Source: Bacillota bacterium
GTDB taxonomy: Bacteria; Bacillota; Limnochordia; Darwinibacteriales; Darwinibacteriaceae
NCBI GenBank assembly: GCA_012799115.1
Contig: JAAZLY010000289.1
Span: forward strand, 1-11,592
Length of the DNA stretch: 11,592 nt
Direction: 5' to 3'
Numbering within the stretch: the stretch's first letter is position 1; the number at the start of each line of letters is the position of its first letter. Of the stretch, positions 5,851 to 11,592 are shown piece after piece. The position numbers and the translations under genes were made by a program. Below the pieces are notes generated by a model, which ran no database searches, was not told where the DNA came from, and was given only the letters and a program-made list of their open reading frames with translations.

Positions 5851-5873
5851 GTGAAATGATGGGGGAGAACGAT

Positions 5874-7061
5874 ATGTTGTTACATCACGAACCTGGAACA
5901 CCTCAATTGATGGGACAAATGAATCGAGCGACTGTGATCAATATTCTCACAAAACTCGGGCCTATTTCACAAACACAGATCTGTGACTTAACTGGTTTGA
6001 GTCGGGCCACAGTCTCCACCATCATTGCAGATCTTCGCAAAGAAGAGCTCGTTGTAGCAGTGAGTAGAGCTGCATCAACAAGTGGCAGAAGGCGGGTGCT
6101 TTTGGAGTTGAACGGTGATGCAGGATATGTAATAGGAGTAGACTTGGGTGGTACCAATATGGCAGGTGCTGTTACGAACTTGCTTGGTAAAGTTATCTAT
6201 AGCTTGAAACAACCCACTTGTGCTAGTGATGGTCCTGAGGCGGTTTTTCAAAGTCTCTTGAGATTTATCAGGCGCTTAGCAGCTGAATCCCAGATCGATC
6301 AAGGACGCATTAAAGGTGTGGGGATCGGTATACCTGGGGTTGTGGTCAAGGGAAGGGAAGTGCAGTGGGCGCCATCACTGAAGTGGAAGGATTATCCTCT
6401 TGTCGATACCTTGAGTGCGCATATAGACTTTCCCATTTTTCTCGAAAATGATGTTAATCTGCAGGCCCTAGGCGAATATTGGTATGGTCTGGGGCAGGGC
6501 GTGGATGTCCTGGTCTGTCTAGCTATTGGTACAGGTCTGGGTGCCGGAATCGTCATCAACGGTCAGGTCTTCTTTGGTTCTCACCAGGCAGCTGGTGAGG
6601 TTGGAAACCTGGTTTTGGATACTTCCCAATTGGGTCAACCATACCCAGGTTTTGGTTTCTTGGAGAGCTGGGCTAGTGGTTCAGCCATCGGCCAAAGATA
6701 CATGGAGTTTAGTGGATCCAGTGAACTGGTTGATGCCGAGACGGTCTTTAAGTTGGCCAGGCAAGATGACCCTATCGCTCTCAAGGTAGTTAAGGGGTTT
6801 AGTGAGCATTTGGCCATGGCCATTGTCAGCATCTCTACCGTTCTCGATCCGGAGCTGATTATCCTAGGCGGCGGTGTAGCTAAAGAGGCGGATCTGTTCT
6901 TGCCCAAGCTAGAAGAGTTGGCTCTTCCCGTCTTGCAGACGCGACCAAGGCTAGTGGCATCGGAGTTAGGAGATATTGCTGGTGTGATGGGTGCAGTGGC
7001 CTTGACCCTGCACAATACAAATGGGCAGCTATTAAGTTCTTACAAGAGAGTGGGGGAGTAA
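5874..7061 (+). CDS. ROK-family (NagC/XylR-type) transcriptional regulator
   Basis: The 395-residue product has an N-terminal winged helix-turn-helix (17-60, MNRATVINILTKLGPISQTQ then GLSRATVSTIIADL) joined to a ROK sugar-kinase-like domain. Visible ATPase-fold motifs are DLGGT (90-94), the base-like ND (192-193) in ENDVN, and the second phosphate loop GTGLGAG (219-225). The family zinc site is missing: the usual GEIGH is GEVGN (241-245), and the CxCGxxGC cluster is replaced by LGQPYPGFGFLES without cysteine. It is therefore probably a regulator without kinase activity. The ATG at 5874 has GGGGGAG 6 bases upstream; an ATG at 5856 lacks such a site. It heads the transporter operon and has a candidate operator just upstream, so it likely represses the locus until a sugar ligand binds. 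The ligand is unknown; XylR-like only in operator form. Confidence 0.92.
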   Translation: MLLHHEPGTPQLMGQMNRATVINILTKLGPISQTQICDLTGLSRATVSTIIADLRKEELVVAVSRAASTSGRRRVLLELNGDAGYVIGVDLGGTNMAGAVTNLLGKVIYSLKQPTCASDGPEAVFQSLLRFIRRLAAESQIDQGRIKGVGIGIPGVVVKGREVQWAPSLKWKDYPLVDTLSAHIDFPIFLENDVNLQALGEYWYGLGQGVDVLVCLAIGTGLGAGIVINGQVFFGSHQAAGEVGNLVLDTSQLGQPYPGFGFLESWASGSAIGQRYMEFSGSSELVDAETVFKLARQDDPIALKVVKGFSEHLAMAIVSISTVLDPELIILGGGVAKEADLFLPKLEELALPVLQTRPRLVASELGDIAGVMGAVALTLHNTNGQLLSSYKRVGE

Positions 7062-7062
7062 A

Positions 7063-8046
7063 TTGCGTAAATTTCTTCAGACCTATGGACTTTTTGTCAC
7101 TTTTGTTGTTCTCTTTATAGTCTTGGCCATCTGGTCTCCAGCCTTTCGCAATCCACAGAATCTGATGAATCTATTGCAGCAAAACGCTGTTAACGGTATC
7201 ATCGCTTGCGGTATGACTCTGATGATGATCTCCGGTGGGTTTGACCTCTCGGTTGGGGCAAATGCAGCACTTTCGGGTATGGTAGCCGCAGCCCTTTTCT
7301 TGAAGTTTAACATTCCCGTGGGCATGATAGGGGGCCTTTTGGCCTCGGGTGCTGTTGGTCTAGTCAACGGACTCTTAATTGCCAAAGTCGGGATTAACCC
7401 CTTTGTAACGACCTTGGGAACGCAGATCATCACTCGAGGCTTGATCTTTGTCTCGACGAATGCCAAGCCAATCTATGGCTTGCCCATGTCTTATATGACA
7501 GTTGGTCTTGGTAAGATTGGACCTTTTCCGGTTGCAACCACACTTTTTGTACTGGTCGCTGTAATAACCCACATCGTGCTGAAACACACCCCCTTTGGCC
7601 AATACGTGCTGAGCGTAGGAGGCAATGAAGAGGCCGCACGACTTTCTGGGATCAATGTAAGTAAGGTCAAAACAAGCGTCTTTACGATTGGGGGAGCCTT
7701 AGCTGGTCTGGGTGGATTGATCCTGTTAGGACAGACTATCACCGGTCAACCCCAAGCAGCAACAGGTTATGAACTAAATGCCATTGCAGCTGTAGTCGTG
7801 GGCGGTACCTCCCTCTCTGGAGGGCAGGGCACAATTACGGGTACAGTTGTAGGTGTTCTCTTGATGGGCATGATTGCCAACGCGCTGAACCTCTTGAATG
7901 TATCGCCCTACTGGCAGCCGGCAGTAACTGGCTTAATCATTCTTTTAGCAGTGGGCTTTGATGCTACAAACAAGAAGTCATCGCAAAAGCAAAACACAAG
8001 GGGAGGAGGTCTATTGGCAAAACTCGGTATTGGCACAAAGGCTTAG
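7063..8046 (+). CDS. RbsC-type sugar ABC transporter permease
   Basis: This 327-residue inner-membrane protein belongs to the branched-chain/ribose permease group (BPD_transp_2). It has about eight to ten hydrophobic helices. Typical family segments are GMTLMMISGGFDLSVGANAA near 48-67, GNEEAARLSGINVSKVK, which contains the coupling loop that contacts the ATPase, and AIAAVVVGGTSLSGGQGT in the C-terminal half. It starts at TTG 7063, one base after the regulator's stop, with GGGGGAG (7052-7058) only 4 bases upstream, so translation is probably coupled to the ROK gene. A homodimer would form the pore for a monosaccharide or small derivative delivered by the binding protein. The last 25 residues are polar and basic, an ordinary cytoplasmic tail. 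Confidence 0.93.
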   Translation: MRKFLQTYGLFVTFVVLFIVLAIWSPAFRNPQNLMNLLQQNAVNGIIACGMTLMMISGGFDLSVGANAALSGMVAAALFLKFNIPVGMIGGLLASGAVGLVNGLLIAKVGINPFVTTLGTQIITRGLIFVSTNAKPIYGLPMSYMTVGLGKIGPFPVATTLFVLVAVITHIVLKHTPFGQYVLSVGGNEEAARLSGINVSKVKTSVFTIGGALAGLGGLILLGQTITGQPQAATGYELNAIAAVVVGGTSLSGGQGTITGTVVGVLLMGMIANALNLLNVSPYWQPAVTGLIILLAVGFDATNKKSSQKQNTRGGGLLAKLGIGTKA

Positions 8047-8084
8047 GAAAAATATAGCACCTTAAACATTGAGGAGGAAACTAA

Positions 8085-9020
8085 ATGAGAAACAAGCTAA
8101 TTGTTATGACCCTTCTTCTACTTGTTGCCACCAGCGTAGCTGGATTTGCCAGTGAAAAACAGTATACCATCGGAGCTACCATTTGGGATATGTCCAATCC
8201 CTTCTACTCCAACTTCATTGAAGGTTTGAATGATGGAGCGAAAGAGTTCAATTTCAACCTGCTCTTGAGAGATGGTCAAGGTGACCCCAATACTCAAGTA
8301 GGTATTGTGAGACAGTTCTTGGCCGAAAAGGTAGACATGATTGTGATTGTACCAGGTGATGCCCAAGCGGTCGTGCCAGTGATCATTCAAGCAAACCAAG
8401 CTGGAATTCCAGTGATTGCAGCCAACAATCAGGTGGGTGAAGGTGCAGAAATCGTGACCTTTGTTGGCGCTGATGACTACTACTTCGGTCAGCAACAAGC
8501 TCGCCTCTTGATTGAAGCTATTGGTGAAAAGGGTAATGTTGCCTATTTAATGGGCGAACTGGGAACGTCGGCACAAGTCATGCGTCAAGCCGGTTTCGAA
8601 AATGTACTTGCAGACTATCCAGGCATTAAAATCGTTGCTTCTATCAGTGATGGCTGGGACAGTGCCAAATCCTTGGCAGCCACCCAAGACATCCTCTTGA
8701 AGCACCCTGCTGGCACTCTAGACGCGATTGTAAACCAAGGACCTGCAGGAGTCCCAGGAGCGAAGTATACAGAGCAGATTGGGCGCAAGGAAGTCAAGTG
8801 GATCTTAGGCGACTATCCAAGAGACGTTCATGAAGTCATCAAAGAAGGTCTGGCCTACGGTACCGTCATGCAAGATCCTTATCCACAAGCTTTTGAAGCC
8901 TTGCATATGGCCCGCCTCTATCTTGATGGAAGGGTTGATGAAATTCCAACGCCAACCTACTTCCTTGAACTACCTCTAGTCACTTCGGAAAACGTAGACG
9001 AGTACAGTCCAGTTTGGTAA
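8085..9020 (+). CDS. RbsB-type sugar-binding protein, exported without lipobox
   Basis: The 311-residue product is a periplasmic-binding-protein type I (Peripla_BP_4) solute receptor. The N-terminus is a signal peptide: RNK, then a hydrophobic stretch, then GFASE with likely signal peptidase I cleavage after GFA (about residue 22). The mature protein begins with TIGATIWDMSNPFYSNFIEG, whose NPFY is a usual sugar-contact segment, followed by the two lobes (VDMIVIVPGDAQAVVP; NVAYLMGELGTSAQ; VKWILGDY). No cysteine is present at all, so it cannot be a lipoprotein. The start is clear: GAGGAGG lies 7 bases upstream of the ATG, the strongest ribosome site in the operon, fitting the need for excess receptor. 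A strong stem-loop follows the stop. The ligand cannot be deduced. Confidence 0.94.
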   Translation: MRNKLIVMTLLLLVATSVAGFASEKQYTIGATIWDMSNPFYSNFIEGLNDGAKEFNFNLLLRDGQGDPNTQVGIVRQFLAEKVDMIVIVPGDAQAVVPVIIQANQAGIPVIAANNQVGEGAEIVTFVGADDYYFGQQQARLLIEAIGEKGNVAYLMGELGTSAQVMRQAGFENVLADYPGIKIVASISDGWDSAKSLAATQDILLKHPAGTLDAIVNQGPAGVPGAKYTEQIGRKEVKWILGDYPRDVHEVIKEGLAYGTVMQDPYPQAFEALHMARLYLDGRVDEIPTPTYFLELPLVTSENVDEYSPVW

Positions 9021-9027
9021 GAAAAGC

Positions 9028-9063
9028 ACAGACACCTGGGGGGTTATTCCCCCCCAGGTCTGT
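9028..9063 (+). terminator. Strong GC stem-loop between binding protein and ATPase genes
   Basis: Arms ACCTGGGGGG (9034-9043) and CCCCCCAGGT (9050-9059) pair perfectly around a loop TTATTC. The helix extends past a two-base bulge to ACAG/CTGT (9028-9031 with 9060-9063). There is no T-run after it, so it is likely a partial attenuator or an mRNA 3' stabiliser that keeps binding-protein message more abundant than the downstream ATPase message, rather than a full terminator. Confidence 0.6.
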
Positions 9064-9084
9064 TAGATAGTGAGGAGCAGAACG

Positions 9085-10590
9085 ATGACAGGACATGAAA
9101 TTCTTTTGGAAATGCAGGCAATCACGAAAGATTTCCCGGGGATCCGTGCCCTGAACGAGGTTAGCTTCACGTTGGAGCAGGGGCAGGTTCATGGACTGTT
9201 AGGTTCGAATGGAGCCGGAAAATCTACCTTGATCAAGGTGCTCGGCGGTTTCTTCTCCGATTATTCCGGTCGGATTCTACTTGAGGGCGCAGAAGCTGAT
9301 ATTCGCACGCCAAGACAGGCTGCTGATGCAGGGATTGCAGTCATTCACCAGGAGTTCAGTTTGCATCCCCATCTGACGGTGGCCGAAAATATCCTGCTCG
9401 GTCGGGAGCCCTTGAAGAAGCGGGCAGGCATGTCTTTCATTGATTGGGATCAGCTTTACATCCAGGCAGAAGATTTCTTGAGGGGGATCGGTTTCGAACT
9501 GCCGATTCGAGAAAAGGTCGAGAAGCTAGGAGTAGCTAGGCAGCAACTGGTGCAGATTGCCAAGGCACTTGTGCAAGATACCAGAATCTTAGTTATGGAT
9601 GAACCAACCGCGCGCCTATCTAGTCACGAGCGGGAAGACCTGTTTGCAGTAATTCAAAAGCTTAAGCAGTCTGGTGTGGGCATCATTTATATCTCTCATT
9701 TCTTGGAAGAAGTGTTTATGATTGCGGATCAGATCACGGTTCTGCGCGATGGTGAAGTCGTTACCAGTACGTCTGCCTCAGAGCTCGATCACCGCTCGGT
9801 AGTAAACTTAATGGTTGGTCGTGAAGTGGCGCAAACTCCAGTGGATGTACCGGAGCATGGAGGAGTTCCCATCTTGGAAGTCCAGAACCTAACCTCGCCC
9901 AAGGAGTTTCAGGATGTCTCGTTTACTCTTTTCAAAGGTGAGATCCTGGGAATAGCTGGCCTAGTTGGTGCCGGTCGAACAGAACTGGCTCGGGCACTCT
10001 TTGGTGCCAGCAACGGTACCCTTGAGGGGAAGATCCGAATTGACGGAAGAGACTACACTCCGACCTCACCCAGGGCGGCGATTGCCCGGGGACTTGCCCT
10101 CCTGCCAGAGGATCGCAAAGACCAAGGTCTCATTCTTCAGCACTCAGTCGCAGACAATATCACTCTGACAGTTCTAGAGCGTCTAGTGAACGGTCCTTTT
10201 ATTGATTCTGCGGCACGTAAAGAACGGGTTCAGGATCTAACTACGATGGTGGAAGTGAAAGCAGCCAGCCCACAGGTTCAGGTGAACACTCTAAGCGGTG
10301 GGAATCAGCAAAAGACTGTACTGGGCAAATGGCTGGCAGTTCAGCCTGAGATTCTGATCTTGGATCAACCTACAGCGGGAATTGATGTCGGAACTAAGGC
10401 AGAGATCTACAAGCTGATGGAGGAGTTAGTGAGAGCGGGTGTATCTCTGATTGTGATTAGTGATGAGCCAGAGGAGCTCGCTCGGGTTTGCCAAAGAGTC
10501 TTGATTATGCGCAAGGGGCGCATCGTCAATGAGTTGCACAAACCCATTACGAGCGAGGAGGTGCTAGCTGGGGTTACGGCGGAATACTAA
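9085..10590 (+). CDS. RbsA/MglA-type double-domain sugar ABC ATPase
   Basis: The 501-residue cytoplasmic protein holds two ATP-binding domains in tandem and powers uptake through the RbsC-type permease. Domain 1 has Walker A GSNGAGKST (40-48), Q-loop Q89, Walker B ILVMDEP with D172 and E173, and H-loop H205; its signature is degenerate, LGVARQQ (148-154). Domain 2 has a modified Walker A, GLVGAGRTE (292-300), normal for this family, a canonical signature LSGGNQQ (403-409), and Walker B ILILDQP with D427 and Q428 where glutamate is usual. One composite ATP site therefore looks competent and the other degenerate. The ATG at 9085 was chosen over GTG 9070 because TGAGGAG lies 7 bases upstream. 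The gene order (permease, receptor, ATPase) differs from the usual ribose operon. Confidence 0.94.
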   Translation: MTGHEILLEMQAITKDFPGIRALNEVSFTLEQGQVHGLLGSNGAGKSTLIKVLGGFFSDYSGRILLEGAEADIRTPRQAADAGIAVIHQEFSLHPHLTVAENILLGREPLKKRAGMSFIDWDQLYIQAEDFLRGIGFELPIREKVEKLGVARQQLVQIAKALVQDTRILVMDEPTARLSSHEREDLFAVIQKLKQSGVGIIYISHFLEEVFMIADQITVLRDGEVVTSTSASELDHRSVVNLMVGREVAQTPVDVPEHGGVPILEVQNLTSPKEFQDVSFTLFKGEILGIAGLVGAGRTELARALFGASNGTLEGKIRIDGRDYTPTSPRAAIARGLALLPEDRKDQGLILQHSVADNITLTVLERLVNGPFIDSAARKERVQDLTTMVEVKAASPQVQVNTLSGGNQQKTVLGKWLAVQPEILILDQPTAGIDVGTKAEIYKLMEELVRAGVSLIVISDEPEELARVCQRVLIMRKGRIVNELHKPITSEEVLAGVTAEY

Positions 10591-10603
10591 TCCTGGCCCA
10601 AAC

Positions 10604-11592
10604 ATGGAAAAAACAATTCAAGTACACCCCCATGATGTGAGAGACGCCGGTGCAGCGGTAGTAGTAAGCAATATAGTGGAAAGGTCCGGCATTCGCACCA
10701 TTATTGCGGAAACTGGTACTTTGGAAGAACGCCATCCCTACCCCCAAGGGGAACTCGAGCATAACCCGGTGCATAAGGTGTTCTACACCGACGCTTGCTT
10801 TGAGATTCCAGATAGTGAGGGTTGGTTTAGCCGCCTACCCTTTAGACCCCGTCTATCGCCTCAAGCTTATGCTGGAGAAGATTATGTGCAGGAGCTCATT
10901 GTAGCTGCCAAAGAGCGGGGAGCAGAGGTCTTGCCGTGGGTTAAGGCTCTGAATGCAGCGTTTGAGGGAGACGTCAAAGCTGCCTGCGTTAATACCTTTT
11001 CTGGCGAGCCCATTACCACTTGGCTTTGCCCAAACAATCCTTTGACGGAGGTTTATGTTAAGAGCCTTATCATTAATATGTTGGAACGCTATCCCAGTCG
11101 AGCGATCTTGGTGGACCGTCTCCGTTATCCAGATTGGAGCGGAGCCACCGTTTCGCTTGAGCGAATGCTGACCTGCTTTTGTCCCCATTGCGTGGAGCAG
11201 ATGGAAAAGAGCGGGATTGATCTTAAACTCCTCAGTAAGCTCCTTGAGGAGTTCTCGAAGGAACCCCTCTTGCTTGAGGGTTGGCTTGACGAGAAGGCAA
11301 AAGCCTCTGTTCTGCAAGCCTGGTTCCATTTCCGAAATGAGAGCATCACGCGGTTGGCTCAAAAAATCTGGAACGAGGTCCGAATTTGGCGAGACAAGCA
11401 GGGCGTTAGTCCCGCCTATTGGCTCAACCTGTGGCCACCTTCATTTGCACCACTCCTGGGTCAAAATTACGCCAACCTAGATCAGCTCTGCGAAGGGACC
11501 AAGCATTTCCCCTATCACAGGCTTGGGGGCGGGGCAGACTTGGGAGCTTTTGTACAGGCTTTGGCTGGAGACGATCCCATTTCACAAGAGAA
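10604..11592 (+). CDS. Glycoside-hydrolase-like TIM-barrel protein with CxCxxC motif, 3' end outside window
   Basis: An open frame begins at ATG 10604, 13 bases after the ATPase stop, and runs without a stop to the window edge: 329 codons so far. An in-frame TAG at 10565-10567 excludes an upstream start inside this frame. The ribosome site is poor (only CCTGG nearby), so coupling to the ATPase gene is likely. The segments WLCPNNPLTEVYVKSLI (140-156), ERYPSRAILVDRLRYPDW (161-178) and CFCPHC (191-196) follow a pattern I associate with uncharacterised glycoside-hydrolase-like (GHL) TIM barrels: a conserved LCP motif after one strand, then a DR-RYP strand end with an acidic residue (D171), then a possible metal-binding CxCxxC. 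There is no signal peptide, so it acts inside the cell on an imported sugar. Substrate and activity are unknown. The minus-strand frame overlapping it (10853-11362) is a shadow. Confidence 0.8.
   Translation, partial: MEKTIQVHPHDVRDAGAAVVVSNIVERSGIRTIIAETGTLEERHPYPQGELEHNPVHKVFYTDACFEIPDSEGWFSRLPFRPRLSPQAYAGEDYVQELIVAAKERGAEVLPWVKALNAAFEGDVKAACVNTFSGEPITTWLCPNNPLTEVYVKSLIINMLERYPSRAILVDRLRYPDWSGATVSLERMLTCFCPHCVEQMEKSGIDLKLLSKLLEEFSKEPLLLEGWLDEKAKASVLQAWFHFRNESITRLAQKIWNEVRIWRDKQGVSPAYWLNLWPPSFAPLLGQNYANLDQLCEGTKHFPYHRLGGGADLGAFVQALAGDDPISQE

Noticed and set aside
5689..5901. N-terminal extension of 71 residues for the M81 protein
   Set aside because: The family N-terminus begins at the ATG at 5688, and the extension runs across the divergent promoter and operator region.
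8118..8498. Minus-strand open frame opposite the sugar-binding protein gene
   Set aside because: It is a shadow of a well-supported gene with signal peptide and strong ribosome site.
10853..11362. Minus-strand open frame of 169 codons near the right edge
   Set aside because: It is antisense to the long open plus-strand frame, which has family-like motifs and operon placement.
1..11592. CRISPR array, tRNA, rRNA, riboswitch or insertion sequence
   Set aside because: I saw no regularly spaced repeats, no cloverleaf or rRNA sequence, no recognisable riboswitch core, and no transposase in any frame.

Overview
The window looks like chromosome from an endospore-forming member of the Firmicutes (Bacillota). 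The main evidence is a clear spore photoproduct lyase gene (splB) with a forespore-type promoter candidate, plus a LysM protein of spore-coat style. Shine-Dalgarno sites are strong, and GTG and TTG starts occur. The periplasmic-type sugar-binding protein has a signal peptide but no lipobox cysteine. That is unusual for a classical monoderm Firmicute and hints at a deep-branching, possibly diderm lineage; this part is inference.

Layout. (1) 1-1397, plus strand: the 3' part of an RQC-minor-type DNA-binding protein gene, then a DMT/EamA-family ten-helix transporter. (2) 1398-2621, plus strand: a candidate sigma-G promoter, splB, and a stem-loop that could terminate in both directions. (3) 2640-3399, minus strand: a two-gene overlapping unit. 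It encodes a LysM protein with a 13-proline linker and a six-cysteine C-terminal domain, followed by a free-standing 67-residue copy of that same six-cysteine domain. (4) 3461-5688, minus strand: a CutC-family TIM-barrel protein translationally coupled behind an M81 (MlrC-like) metallohydrolase. (5) 5689-5873: a divergent control region with a XylR-like operator candidate and a REP-like palindromic repeat also present at 2640. (6) 5874-11592, plus strand: a sugar-uptake operon of ROK regulator, RbsC-type permease, RbsB-type binding protein, a strong stem-loop, and an RbsA-type double ATPase. It ends in a long open frame that runs off the right edge and looks like an uncharacterised glycoside-hydrolase-like TIM barrel with a CxCxxC motif.

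How it fits together (inference). Regions 4-6 read as one divergent carbohydrate-utilisation locus. A ROK repressor would bind between the two arms, the ABC transporter would import a sugar or sugar derivative, and the GH-like protein, M81 hydrolase and CutC-family protein would process it. The substrate cannot be told from sequence alone. The most notable points are an SplB that lacks the usual hydrogen-donor cysteine but has a cysteine elsewhere, the duplicated six-cysteine module, the unassigned M81/CutC/GH-like set, and the ROK operator.
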